Assembly: GCA_014529385.2 (NCBI GenBank)
Contig: CM043958.1
Coordinates: 147,555,885 to 147,619,884, forward strand
Reading direction: 5' to 3'
Length of the DNA: 64,000 bases
Source of the DNA: Adiantum capillus-veneris
Taxonomy: Eukaryota; Streptophyta; Polypodiopsida; Polypodiales; Pteridaceae
Shown: positions 47,258 to 58,419 of the stretch, piece after piece
Layout of the letters: each line of letters begins with the position of its first letter
Numbering within the stretch: the first letter of the stretch is position 1
Made by a program: the position numbers and the translations under genes
The notes under the pieces: generated by a model
What the model was told of the DNA's origin: nothing
The model's input: only the letters and a program-made list of their open reading frames with translations
Databases searched by the model: none

Positions 47258-47970
47258 TCATAGGCTATGGTGTACCCTTTTGGAGTAAAACAGCTCCAAG
47301 GCAATAACCACAAGTGTCACATTGCACCTCAAATGGATTTGAGAGATCCGGTAGTGTAAGCACTGGTTGAGAGATCCAATAGTGTAAGCGTTGGTTGCTT
47401 GTGTTCGTTTAATGGAATTGGAGTATATGATTATATCATCAAAGAACACTCTAGTAAAGGTTTGGTGAGGCCTGAATAGCTTCTCCATCAAGCGGTTTAA
47501 TGTGGCTGGTGCATTGGTCAAGCCAAAAGGCATGACAATGTAAGGACCAAACGTAGTCCAAAATGCGGTCTTTACAGTGTCTTGATCAACTATCCTTATT
47601 TGATGGTAGACACTTTTTAGGTCAATCCTACTGAAGTAGGTCGACCCCTGTAGCTTATCAAATAGGTCTTCTACTCGTGGAATGGGAAACCTATTCCTTA
47701 TAGTGATTCTGTTTAGTGCTCAATAGTCGACACACATACGATATATGCCGTCTTTCTTTTGCACTTATAACATGGGTGAACAAAATGGAGATGAGCTAGG
47801 CCTAACCATGCCTTTCTCAACCAGCTCATGCACTTGCCACATAATCTCCTCTTGTTGAGCTTGAGAAACTCGGTAAGGAGGTTTATTAGGCAGAGAGCTT
47901 CCTGGAAGAAGTTCAATTGCATGGTCGTCAATCCCTCGTTTGGGAGGTAGTTCACAAGGATGTCATCAAT
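47258..47970 (-). pseudogene. LTR-B reverse transcriptase
   Basis: Several frames supply RT blocks: IDDILVNYLPNE at the start (47970-47930), VEKGMVR-type sequence near 47800, [16 protein letters not shown] and the catalytic box FTRVFFDDIIIYS (47455-47420), with both Asp intact. The N-terminal RT linker lies 11 kb away at 58995-59045 (LSKFLKGFQDVF), on the other side of the DNA transposon. Frameshifts occur downstream of the start. The RNase H region (47257-46953) is too decayed to define. Confidence 0.85.
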
Positions 47971-47974
47971 AAAA
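47971..47974. repeat. Target-site duplication AAAA, left
   Basis: AAAA precedes the transposon tip; AAAA at 58995-58998 follows the other tip. Length 4 is supported because only this restores the host RT frame. The A run leaves slight ambiguity. Confidence 0.75.
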
Positions 47975-48008
47975 GGCTGAAAGCATGCAATGGTGGTACA
48001 AAAAGGAC
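47975..48008 (+). repeat. Terminal inverted repeat, left
   Basis: Begins GGCTGAAAGCATGCAATGG, then TGGTAC, an A5 run and GGAC. It pairs with 58959-58994 with one substitution in the first 30 bases and two fewer A. Confidence 0.88.
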
Positions 48009-48193
48009 TATCCTTGACACAACATGGGCTTGGTGGTTCATTTGTGTATAAATTGGGCCTTTTAATTGGAAATGGAGAGGGGCCATATATTTCTTTGTTT
48101 TTAGACGTTTCACTATTTGGAGGGGCCACTCCAAGAGAGGAAGTGGGGGGAAAGGGTTGGACCCACATTATGGTTATTGGCTTTCACAACAGC

Positions 48194-48194
<1 letters not shown>

Positions 48195-48238
<44 letters not shown>

Positions 48239-48336
48239 CCCCCCCCCCCCCCTCTCTCTCTCTCTCCACACAGTTGTGTTGCTCCTATGCACCTTCCGTG
48301 CTCCATAGCCAGTGAACTTGGGCTTCTCTCTCGTTA

Positions 48337-48414
<78 letters not shown>

Positions 48415-48453
48415 CTAGCAAGATGAGCCCTGGTTGACCAGGTGCTGCATCTC

Positions 48454-48511
<58 letters not shown>

Positions 48512-48592
48512 TACACCAGAAAGATGCACACAAAACCCTGATTTTAATGGATGTTTAGTGACCACTGCTGCATCTATCTCTCTCTCTCTCTC

Positions 48593-48634
<42 letters not shown>

Positions 48635-48637
48635 CGC
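48195..48637. repeat. Compound CT/C/GT/CG microsatellites upstream of the transposase
   Basis: CT arrays at about 48195-48236, 48252-48266, 48330-48412, 48450-48512 and 48572-48595, a C run at 48236-48251, then (TG)15 and (CG)6 ending 13 bases before the transposase ATG at 48651. Spacer units share TGACCA(G/C).GCTGCATCT. CT-rich leaders are common in plant promoters and may be the source. Confidence 0.92.
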
Positions 48638-49509
48638 ATGATCCTTGCCAATGGACAATACTACAAGAGTTTACCGCTCAGGTGACTCACAGCTACTCTC
48701 TTTCAACGAGCTGGATGAGGAGGAATCACGCATGGATGAACAGATACAAAACCATCCCATTGTCAGTTTCATTGAGACATGTGTCACTAATCAAGCTTTT
48801 CTTTGTGATTATTGGGCTGCAAAGAAACGTGAACAGAGAAGGAAAGAACGACATCCTTCTTTTGCACTTGGATTACCAAAAGCTAGGTCAAGGAAGAACA
48901 TTGGTGCAGCGGTGGCACGATGTTGGTGCAAGCAAACAGTCGGGCTGTCAAGGAATGAGAAAAAGGAAATATTTCAGCAACTACTGGACCACCAGACATT
49001 TTTCGAGCTGCAAAAATCAAATTTCAACAATTCGAAGACACCATTCTATCGGGTGTGTGCAACACTTTGGCTCAAATTAAGGTCCCGCACTTAGCAAGTG
49101 AGCTTTTTGTTAAGAGAACCTCTCTGATGATGATCTTGAACAATAGTACAAGTGTAGCCTCAGTAAACCAGTCCAAATATGCTAGTGTCCTGGGTGTCCA
49201 TCGAAGGAATATAGCTGCTGCAACTTCAAGGCTGGAGAATAAAGATGAGGACGAAGTGTTGCCATTGAGTGCTTGTGAGAGACAATTGCCACAAGGAACC
49301 ATTATCACTAATGAAACAAGAGATTTGGTGTATGCCTTTTGGACATCAGAAACTAGAGTTTCACCAAACAAGAAGGATATATGTAAGAAGAGAATTGGAA
49401 GGAAAAGTGTTGTCTAACATCCTGTGCATCTACTCGATGACTCTCAGGTACCAACAAATCTTAGCAATTGTAATTTATATGGTGATTCTTAAGGCTGATT
49501 TGGTCAAGA

Positions 49510-49790
49510 CAGTACCAAATTTGGTGGTCTGCTATATGGCAATGGTGGTATACAATACCTTATAAAGGTTGTATACAGAACCATTGCATTACTGGGTGGT
49601 TCCAGAGCTATCCTTTATAGAACCAAAGCCCTTGTGCAGTACCAAATTTGGTAGTTTGCTATATGGTAGTGGTGGTATACAGTACCTTACAAAGGTTATA
49701 TACAGTATCAATGCACTCCTATGTAGTTCCAAAGTTATCCTGTAAAGAACCAAAGCCCCTGTGCAGTACCAAATTTGGTAGTCCAAATCT
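49510..49790. repeat. 127-bp tandem repeat
   Basis: Units begin CAGTACCAAATTTGGT at 49510, 49637 and 49764, exactly 127 bases apart; the third is partial. Confidence 0.9.
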
Positions 49791-50035
49791 TATCTGTACA
49801 GTACCAAAGCCTCTGTATAGTACCTTTTTCGTCCCTACATGCACCAAAGCCTCAATCTTTAGTACCAAATCCTCACTCTATTTTACCAAAGCCTACTTGT
49901 GTAGTACCAAAGTCTTTGTGCAGTACCAAAACTATTCCCTGTATAGTACCAAAACATTCTTTTTTATCACCAAAGCATTTGCAAGTTTCCATAGGGTACT
50001 CTTCTGCAAACAATATTAAAATGAGTCAAAAGCAG

Positions 50036-50585
50036 ACAGATAGTACAATTTTTGGTACTGCTTACAACCAATTTGGGTTCTACAGTACTATCTTTGGTAC
50101 TATTACAACCAATTTTGGTTCTACAGTACAATATTTGGTACTGTTTACATCCAATTTTGGTTATACATTACTAAAATTGGTACTGCTTAAATCCAATTTT
50201 GGTTCTAAAATACTATCTTTGGTGCTGAATATATTCAATTTTGGTTCTACAGTACAATCTTTGGTACTTTTTACATCCAATTTTGGTTCTACAGTACAAT
50301 CTTTGGTAGTGTGTACATCCAATTTTGGTACATTACTATCTTTGGTACTGTTTACAACCAATTTCGGTTCTACATTACAATCTTTGGTACTCTTTACATC
50401 TGATTTTGATTCTACAGTATCTTTGGTACTGTTTACAACCTATTTTGGTACTACAGTACAAGCTTTGGTAGTGTGTACATCCAATTTTGGTACATTACTA
50501 TCTTTGGTAATGTTTAAAACCAATTTTGGTTCTACGATACATTCTTTGGTACTGTATACATCCAATTTTGGTACTACTGCACATT
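50036..50585. repeat. 42-bp tandem repeat, about 13 units
   Basis: Unit theme CTTTGGTACTGTTTACA, then TCCAATTTTGGTTCTACAGT. Because 42 is a multiple of three and the unit lacks stops, a long false reading frame crosses the array (LVLFTSNFGSTVQS repeated). Confidence 0.9.
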
Positions 50586-52605
50586 AGTGGCATCTTACCA
50601 TTTGCATGAAGTTGGAATTTTCTAACTCTTATTGTATTGGTTCCATAGGTAGAGCTATACCAAAGATTCAAGAGGACTCACCCTACAGTGGTTGTGTCTC
50701 TTAGATGCTTTGAGGCATTAAAGTCGTACTTTGTTCGGAAGTTGAAAGAGCGGTATACTTGCTGTTGTGTATCCCATGTGCAGATACTCTATTTCAAAGA
50801 GGCTTTTAATCAGATGCAGCAAAACAAGTTTGGGCATCATGAGAAAGGTCACCTTTGCAATTGCTCCGTGTGCTGTAGAAGTGATGATATAGGAGAATGT
50901 TTTGCAAACCAGATAGTATGGTTGCACATCACTAGTATATGGGAATCCATCATGTGCCCAAGGCCAAGAGATAGTGAATACCATGCCAAGAAATGCTTGA
51001 TGGGGGACTGCTCCCAATGTGGTGTACGGAAGTTGACATTTTGTCCAGATGAGATAGCAGAGGATAGCAGGGAGGTATCTGTGAAGGTCTTCATGGATGT
51101 TGGAACAGGAAAACTTGATGCAGGTGGGAGTGAGAAGAAGAGAAAGGACTTGATTGTGCAACGGATGAAAAGTGCTGCTTTTCTTAGCTTGTTTTCAGCC
51201 CACCTCACAGGCTTCATCAAGCACAACTTTGTCTTTCGTTGGCAAGCCCAACAATTCAAGGATTGTTTGCTCAAGTTTCCTAGCAATGTCGTTGTATCAA
51301 TTATTGACTTTGCAAAGAATTATTCTTTTAAAATTCAGAATGAGATTCAGTCAATGCATTGGTAGTCTACCCAAGTCACAATACTTGTGCACATCACTTA
51401 TATAAGAAATGCAGCAGGTGGTTTCAAAAGACACTGCACTTTTACATATCCGATGACAAGCAGCATGATACATTGTTTGTACAACATTGTCTCTTGCTTC
51501 ATGACAGGTGGCTAAAACAGCAAGGACATTGTTTGCAGAACCATTGGGTGTGGTCAGAAGGTGCAGCTTCACAATTCAAAGCTCATAGACCTTACTATTT
51601 TGTGGCCAGGTATTATCAAAAGACAGGCTTGCACATGATGCATAACTTCTCAACATCCGGGCACGGAAAAGGAGAGCATGATGGGGCTGGGGCAGTCATT
51701 AAGAGAACCTTTTAACACATGAGGAATTGAAACCAGATGGCTGGCCTATGAAGTGTGCGGCTAATGTGGTGAACTTTTTGAACACAACATTTCAGCCAAG
51801 AGACCAGTCTCATAGGTTTACTACACAGAGAGTCTTCTGGCTTATTTGTGTGGATGATGTGCAACGCGATCTCCAATGGGACTGTGAGCGCATTGTGGGC
51901 TCCCTCTCATTTCATTGTTCTGATGGGTATTCAAAGGACAACCCGTGCGTTGTGTGCTTTCGAACCCTTTCATGCTTCTGTGATCCATGTATGAGTGGGC
52001 TATGGAGAAGATGCAAAAATAGACTACACATAGAAGAATGGAAATATGTTTCCATCAAACCACTACCAGAGTCTGTAAATACAGAAAGGTACGATGAAGA
52101 GGATGATGAGGAGGATGACAGATATTCAAATTTTGTGCCAATGAGCCAAGTTTCTAACCTACCATTGTATGAAGGAAGCCCTGAAATGTTATGTGAAATG
52201 TTGTCCATTGGGGATAACTTTGCATTCAAAGCAGCCGAGACTAAAGAGGACTTCTACCTTATCAAATGCACGAAGGAGTTGTACCAGACGGTGAGATCAC
52301 AAAAGGATATGTGGCATAACAAGATTGTTAGAGGCGGGAAGGTTGTTAAAGGTTTCTACTATGGCCAAGTCAAAGGAAAAGTTGATACATATAGCTTACT
52401 GGATCAGACACCTGTAGTCATGATCTACTCACATCTTGTAAGGGCCATACGTTTCCCGATGGAGCCTATTGTTGGAGTACCTAATCAGTTCAAGTTATCT
52501 GTTGAAGTATATGAGAACATATACAATAGCATGCCATATGATGATGCTGATAGTGATGATTGTGCATCCATGATACTTGAAGTTACACAATGCAAAAACC
52601 CCTAA

Positions 52606-53668
52606 ATGGGCAAGTCCATGCTTTTCCTCTTGGTCAGAATATATCTTTTTGTCCTCATGGTTTACTGTTGTTCTTTCTATCCTTCACTTCCAAAATACAA
52701 GTATGCACAGCAGGGTCTCCAATTACTGATTGTCTCTTAAGACTTGCCCCTAACCTGAACTAAAATAATACTAACTAGTACAAAAGGGTGCTAACCAATA
52801 CCAAAATAATGACAAGAAGTACCAAAATTTGGTACCTTAGCCAACTGCATAATCACAAGACCATGGATCCATGCTGCAACCCTAGGCTACCAAATACAAG
52901 TATGCACAACAGGGTCTCCAATTACCCTTTACTCTCTAAAAACTTTCCCTTCACTCTAATACCATGTGAAAAATAGGGGAGTGAAGGGATCTTTGTGCCA
53001 TATGTGAGAATGACAAGTATATAAAATGAAATGTATGAGAGAGAAAATGATATACTGAAAGGAATATCTTCATTAATGATGAAGAAACCTTGGCATACAA
53101 TGTTGGTACTACAGACTACCAAACTGGGTACTGTAACACAATCTTAATAGTACCAATTAACAGAGGTATTGTGAGTACCAGTACCAAAGTAGGTACTGTG
53201 TAACACCCAGATACACAATACTGGTACCTACTGATACCATTGTATTAACAACACCAATGTCAGGGATCTTAAAAAAGCTGCTTTTAGACTAGAAACTACT
53301 AGACAACACTAAAAAAAAGACAGTACAGTTCAAGTACCAAACAGACAATTTGGTACTTTGGAAGTACCAAAAGTTGGTACTGTGAGTACCAAATCAGGTA
53401 CTGTGCAACACCTAGATACACACAGTACTAGTACTTACTGATACCATTGTATTAACACCAATGTCACGATCTTAAAAAAGATGCTTTTAGACTAGAAACT
53501 ACTAGACAACACCAAAAAAGAGACAGTACAGTTCAAGCTCCAAGACAATGTACAAAAAAAGTGGGTATATGTGCACGACACGATACAAATTTGGTTCAAG
53601 TACCGAAGTTCAAGAATCTCCATTAAATTTTCTGTGACATGATACACAAGTTCACCAAGTACAACACT
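52606..53668. repeat. GTACCAAA-rich spacer with a 208-bp tandem duplication
   Basis: Lies between the convergent transposase and phosphatase-like genes. About 53199-53355 is repeated at about 53403-53555 (for example CTGATACCATTGTATTAACA at 53231 and 53439). Also a repeat of GTATGCACA(G/A)CAGGGTCTCC at about 52703 and 52900. Confidence 0.8.
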
Positions 53669-54420
53669 TTAGGAATCTCCTAGGTCAGGGGGATCTAATC
53701 TATAAGAGTACCCCTCCATCTGTATGAAGTAATCAGCAACGCATGGAGAGACATCATCTTGTGTGTCAAAATTTGGGTTTTTGCGAGTGTATGTTGTTGG
53801 GTACCGATCGTGTATCCATCCTTGCAACCAAGGCAAAATACGGTCCATCAGGTAAAAAGGGTAATATTTTTCAACCACTAGAGGTTCATACGATCTAATG
53901 GCAAGACAATTCTCATAGTCGTTTTTCAGCGACTTGTATCTGCAGTCATCCACCAGTACTGTGTTGCTAGCATCAAATTTGGGGTGTCTTGTCCACAGTG
54001 TCCGTAGGTTCTTCAAAAAAATAGGCTTGTTGGCCACAACGTCGGGCTCTGACTAGCTTAACATCTAAAGCACTCAAGGCATTGTTACTTGCAAAACACT
54101 TCTGCCTCACATGTTGGGGGAAGCAAGCGTTCAACATCTTCATCATTTTTTGCCTTCTACAGCAGGACCACAAAATTATCTTGGCTTTCTTCTTAAGAGT
54201 TCGTATGAACTCGTCAGTATCTGGCCTTACACAACAAACCAACGAGCTATTGGGATGGACGATCCATGGTTGGTGCTCATTCGCCAAAACCCAAAGGCCT
54301 TCTGGCAGCTCTCTGTAGCTTGTCAATAAGACCCCATTAAGGTCAATCACAATCAGCCGGCCAGGTTTAGCAGCCAGAGACCAGCCGCAAGTGTTGTGTT
54401 TGGTTGTGTCTCATCTTGCC
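53669..54420 (-). pseudogene. FCP1/NIF-type HAD phosphatase-like gene in the transposon
   Basis: The - strand encodes PGRLIVIDLNGVLL, VRPDTDEFIRTLKKKAK, IILWSCCRRQKMMKM and NTVLVDDCRYKSLKN. These are the motifs, in order, of the NIF/CTD-phosphatase domain. Motif 1, normally D-x-D, is D-L-N here, as I recall for a plant subgroup; the second Asp is missing, so catalysis is uncertain. Two open segments (54350-53973 and 54037-53669) overlap, and a frame change near 54050 divides them. The C-terminal tail ends SYRLDPPDLGDS. No clear ATG lies upstream, so a 5' exon may be missing. The gene is convergent with the transposase and may be captured host sequence or a true element gene. Confidence 0.65.
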
Positions 54421-54949
54421 ACCAAGATCTTACTACAATACCAACAATCCAAATGAATGGTGGCAAATATACAATGCCAACATTATATAAAAAATAGAGC
54501 ACCACTATGACACAAGAAGTACAAAATTTGATACTGTACTGTACAGAATTTGATACTGTATTGTACCAAAGTTGATACTATACAATACCAAAGTACCAAA
54601 TTGGGTACTATACAGTATCATATTGTGGTACAATATTGCATAGTAGAAGTGTAACATTGGAAAATTGCTTTGTACTATACAATATCATATTGTGGTATAA
54701 TATTGCAAGTGTAACATTGGAAAACTGCATTGTACTATACAATATCAAATCTGGTACTATACATTACCAAATTGGGTACTGTATTGCACTGTAGCAGTGT
54801 AACTTTGGAAAAGTGCATTGTACCATAGTGAGCAGTAACATTGGAAAACTGTATTGTACCATAGTGAACAGTTACATTGGAACACAACTGATGAAAGACA
54901 AAGGCCAAAAGTTGATTGTATTGGTAGAATGAAAAGCACATTATGCAAA
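54421..54949. repeat. Palindromic GTAC/ATAC repeat spacer
   Basis: Dense variants of (G/A)TACCAAA and TTTGGTAC with repeated 'gtaacattggaaaactgcattgtac' units (about 54650, 54710, 54798, 54835). No coding motif. Confidence 0.75.
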
Positions 54950-55616
54950 ATACATAAGCATATGAGAAGGGCCACAGCTTGCATGCATGAGAAAACTGGT
55001 CACGGGCGCAGTTGCGCTTCTTTCTTTGCAGACTAAAAAGCTCCGACAGGGTCACCAAATCGGTGGAATCACCTAACATCTTTTGCACAGCATCTTCAAC
55101 TTCAGGATCCGCACTCCCGTCAGTACTATCCATTTTTCCCACCAGGCCCAGCTGTTGCAACATCCTCTTCCTTTGCAAAAACAGAGAAAGACCGCACATA
55201 CTTACAAACAACCTCACATTCAGTGCAGGTAAGCATATGATTTGCAGAACACACACATACTTACTCTTCACACCATGATGCCCACCGACCCAAGACTTTG
55301 CCACCTCGGGGATCACCATGTTACAACCAGGTTTGGCACAATGATCCCTGCTTAGTAGCAAAGCACTAAAGCAAAGGGGGTGATACTGATGTCGGCACTC
55401 AAGCATAAATGTTCCTACAACTCCTGTAGACTCCAAGAGCTCACCACATGCAACACACATTCCAAACACATGGATCATCTCCCCCAAATCAACAACCTGG
55501 GGCCTAGGATATAACATAAATCTCTTCCCACGCTGAACATCAGCAATCATCTACTTCACAAATAAGACATGGCCGTGTGCCTCCTTCCATGTTGGCTCCA
55601 GCACATCATACTCAAC
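54950..55616 (-). CDS. RING-like zinc protein exons in the transposon
   Basis: Exon 55616-55265 has an AG acceptor (AACAG|GTTGAG) and a canonical donor A|GTAAGTATG. It encodes YDVLEPTWKEAHGHV, an in-frame TAG, then MCVACGELLEST, FMLECRHQYHPLCFSALL and CAKPGCNM. That is a C-x2-C..C-x-H..H-x2-C..C-x4-C array like a RING/PHD-type zinc finger. A second likely exon (about 55165-54950) encodes GKMDSTDGSADPEVEDAVQKM, acidic and perhaps the C-terminal part. RING proteins often act as ubiquitin ligases, but that role here is only inference. The TAG suggests decay or a different start. Confidence 0.5.
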
Positions 55617-55639
55617 CTGTTGTCAACTAGCAGCAATAC

Positions 55640-56240
55640 AAACAGTCCCAAATTAGAACCCAAAAGCTAGCAGACAGTACCAAAGGCATCATGCTACCAA
55701 TTAGTACCAAAATGTAGCAGACAGTACCAAGGCCATCATACTACCAATTAGTACCAAACAGTAGCAGACAATACCAAGGCCATTATACTACCAGTTACTA
55801 GAAAAAACTAGCAGACGGTACCAAGCTCATCACCAATCGGTACCAAAAACTAGTAGACAATACTAAAGCCATCATACTACCAATTAGTACCAAGAACTAG
55901 CACACAGTACCAAAGCCATCATACTACCAATTAGTACTAGAACCTAGCAGATAGTACCAAAGCCATCATACTACCAATTAGTACCAAAAACTAGCAGGTC
56001 ATCAATGTAGGAAGACAACCGTAAACTACCAAAATTAGTACCAAATCATAACCAGGAGCTACCAATTAGTACCAAATCATAACCGTGAGCTACCAACTAG
56101 TACCTAAAATCATAACCAGGAGCTACCAATTAGTACCAAATCGTAACCATGAGCTACCAATTACTACGAAATCATAACCATGAGCTACCAATTAGTACCA
56201 AAAATCCTAATAGCCACCAAAAAATCATTGTAAGAAGCTA
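55640..56240. repeat. GTACCAAA tandem arrays in an intron
   Basis: About 55650-55990: units near 47 bases with ACTACCAATTAGTACCAAAA and AGCAGACAGTACCAA. About 56035-56210: units near 31 bases with GAGCTACCAATTAGTACCAA. They fall between the coiled-coil exon and the RING-like exon. Confidence 0.85.
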
Positions 56241-56796
56241 CCCTAAAATCCTAAAAGTACCAATACATTCAAAGTAGTGTCGTTATCAAAACCATAAAGT
56301 ACCAAAGGAAGTGCCAAAATAGTACCAAATGCTACCAGTTAGTTCCAAAAGCATTACAAATATACCCAAGTCCACCAATAACCTACCCAAAAGCAACCAA
56401 AACTACCAAAAGAACATCGTTAGATCCACTCCAAAAACTACCAAAGCATTACCAAAAGCTACCTGTAAGGGTTAGTGGTACTAGCAACACAACCAAAACT
56501 ACCAAAACAGTAGATTTATCAAACTACCAAACTACTAAATACAACATGATAGAAGATACCAAAACAAGAAAGTATATCCAAAAAAACCCAAAAGATACTA
56601 GTATGGACAAAAAGTAGCAAAATAACATAGAGAAAATTCAAAAAATCCACCTGGACCTAGCAATCTACCTAGAATATGCAACTGCCATACAGAAGCAAAA
56701 CCACCAAACTCTGTCAAACTAGCAAAGCAACATTTATAGATACTAAAAAACTGCATGCACTACCAAAACCACTTTCTTAAGACATGATAGGAATTA

Positions 56797-57132
56797 CTTG
56801 CTGTAGATGAACTTCCTTCTCTAGCTTCAGCATGTCCTCACTGTTCCAAGTCGGTGAAGCATGCATTGACTGGCTCCCAGATCGGCCTCAACCTCTTTGA
56901 GGTCCTCATCATTGAAAGGGTTTTTCTGCTTTAGTTTTGCAAGCTGCAGTTCATAGTGCTCTATGTCATCCTTTATCCGCTTCACAACAGCATTGGAACC
57001 CTCAGCTCTCAACAATGTTTCCTTGTTCTGCTGTAGAGATGCTTTCAGCTCTTTCAACCTGTCCGATGCAGCTGCACTTTTTTGAGGCACTCTCTCAACA
57101 ATACTTTCCAATTCTGTAACATAATCAGGCAA
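56797..57132 (-). CDS. Coiled-coil exon in the transposon
   Basis: Open on the - strand: ELESIVERVPQKSAAASDRL, KASLQQNKETLLRAE, VVKRIKDDIEHYELQLAKLK, with heptad-like Leu/Ile spacing typical of a coiled coil. Near 56855 a frame change leads to EDMLKLEKEVHLQQ and a possible donor CAA|GTAATT. In phase it could join to the RING-like exon at 55616. No database family recognised. Confidence 0.5.
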
Positions 57133-57234
57133 CTCTACGTGAAGCTGTGGGGGGTCTAACTATGTACAAAGGTTACTACCACTTTGCGTAAGGTGGGGCT
57201 TCTTAACATATGATCCTAAACCGCCGTGGGAGGC

Positions 57235-57678
57235 ACCGTTTGCCCTTCATCAACTTTCGACCTTCCGCTTCAACCCTCCCGGGCAGCTGGCACACATGTT
57301 CAGTACTGCCTCTCCAAACCTCGCCCATGCGACTTTATGGCGCGCAGGGTCCTTTGTTGCCGCATGGCATCTCTCAAAATCATAGCAGCACGCAAACTTC
57401 GCAGTGATTTCCCCAGAAGATGGAGGGGCTTGATATACCTTGTGGAAGAGGAACCTTCAATCTTCAAGGAGTCTTGGGTGCACATGATTCAAGTAGATAT
57501 TTGCATTCTTCTGGTAGCTTTGCTTGAACACTGTCATCCACTCGTCGTGAGGGAGGTCTTCATCCCTAAGATCCTTTGCAAGCACCCCCTCCATGCTAAG
57601 ACCATACTCTTTGTGAAGCTCCTCGGTTGTATAACAGAATTTGGTCAAAATAAGGTATTCTTCCATTTTGTTTTTGCC
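57235..57678 (-). CDS. Conserved-looking exon of unknown function in the transposon
   Basis: After an acceptor TTGCAG|GCAAAA the - strand reads KMEEYLILTKFCYTTEELHK, LPHDEWMTVFKQSYQKNAN and IYLNHVHPRLLED. A single TGA follows, and the same frame continues FLFHKVYQAPPSSGEITAKF, CCYDFERCHAATKDP and CASCPGGLKRK to about 57240. One stop in an otherwise coherent 140-codon frame suggests a recent nonsense change. I do not recognise the family. Confidence 0.5.
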
Positions 57679-57829
57679 TGCAATGTGGAAACACAAAGCT
57701 CAAATGTTAGACATGCCCTCCATCTACCAATCCAAAATACCTAAGCATGATTCTTAAATGACCTTCTACTGGCAACATTTCAGCAATGTCAAACTAAACC
57801 CTACACCCTAAACAGCCCTTTGGTCACAC

Positions 57830-57965
57830 ATATGTTCTTCCCAATGCACAATTTGGTACTGACCAAATTTGAGGCTATACAGAGTTATCATTGTACAGTA
57901 CCAAATTTGGTACTATAAAGTACTAAATTTGGTAGTGTACAATACCATATTTTGTACTCTAAACT
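57830..57965. repeat. Palindromic TTTGGTAC cluster
   Basis: Includes AGTACCAAATTTGGTACT, a perfect 18-base palindrome, at about 57897, and several near copies. Confidence 0.8.
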
Positions 57966-58419
57966 TCCTCATTTTCTTAGTAAACCCTCTTGCCCTATAG
58001 GGTATGATAATAGGGATACAAGAAGACCCTTCTGCATAGATGCATAGATGAAACAATACATTCACAATTGTTGAAAAATCTCCTGAGATTGTGTTCGGCT
58101 GAAGGCACATATGCTTGAATCATGAACGCATGCAATGCAAAAAAAGGATAGAAATGCAAAGCTCCTAAGCAAGATAAACATTGACTTACATGCAATGCAT
58201 AGATGAAACAATACACTCATGCAATTATTGAATTTTTTCATGAAATTGTGTTCGGTTCAAGGCACATATGCTTTCATGAATGCATAATGCAAGGCTCTTG
58301 AGAAACAAATAGTACATAAACTTGCATGCAATGACCTTACAACCTTTGACATAGCTACCTCTAATGAAACAAAATCAAATCCTGAACATGACATGACAGC
58401 GTAGAAACACCAACGTCTT

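Larger units (their letters stand above)
49448..50648 (+). other. Transposase intron filled with GTAC repeats
   Basis: Donor CAG|GTACCAAC and acceptor CCATAG|GTAGAG. Removing it joins DDSQ to VELYQRF in frame. The intron is 1201 bp and mostly tandem repeats. Confidence 0.7.
48651..52605 (+). pseudogene. DDE-like transposase, two or more exons, disrupted
   Basis: ATG 48651 starts MDNTTRVYRSGDSQ. The N-terminal part runs to about 49447 with one frame change near 49060 and a TAA at 49415. SPNKKDICKKRIGRKS precedes the splice donor CAG|GTACC. The intron is 49448-50648. The next exon begins VELYQRF and has a Cys/His-rich part (HLCNCSVCC, CPRPRD, CLMGDCSQCG). Candidate catalytic blocks are IIDFAKNYSF (51306), WVWSEGAASQFK (Glu at 51557) and SGHGKGEHDGAG (acidic residues at 51674-51682). 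After a one-base shift in a T run near 51713 the frame is open for 292 codons to TAA 52605, with a Cys-rich CVVCFRTLSCFCDPC and an acidic stretch. I recall this block order from uncharacterised eukaryotic transposase-like proteins, but did not search. Confidence 0.7.

Noticed and set aside
49775-50587. 270-codon open frame on the + strand
   Set aside because: It is a product of the 42-bp tandem repeat inside the transposase intron; the peptide is a 14-residue repeat with no start context.
50718-51286. Overlapping - strand frames of 145-147 codons
   Set aside because: Antisense to the transposase exon, which has motifs and matching splice sites.
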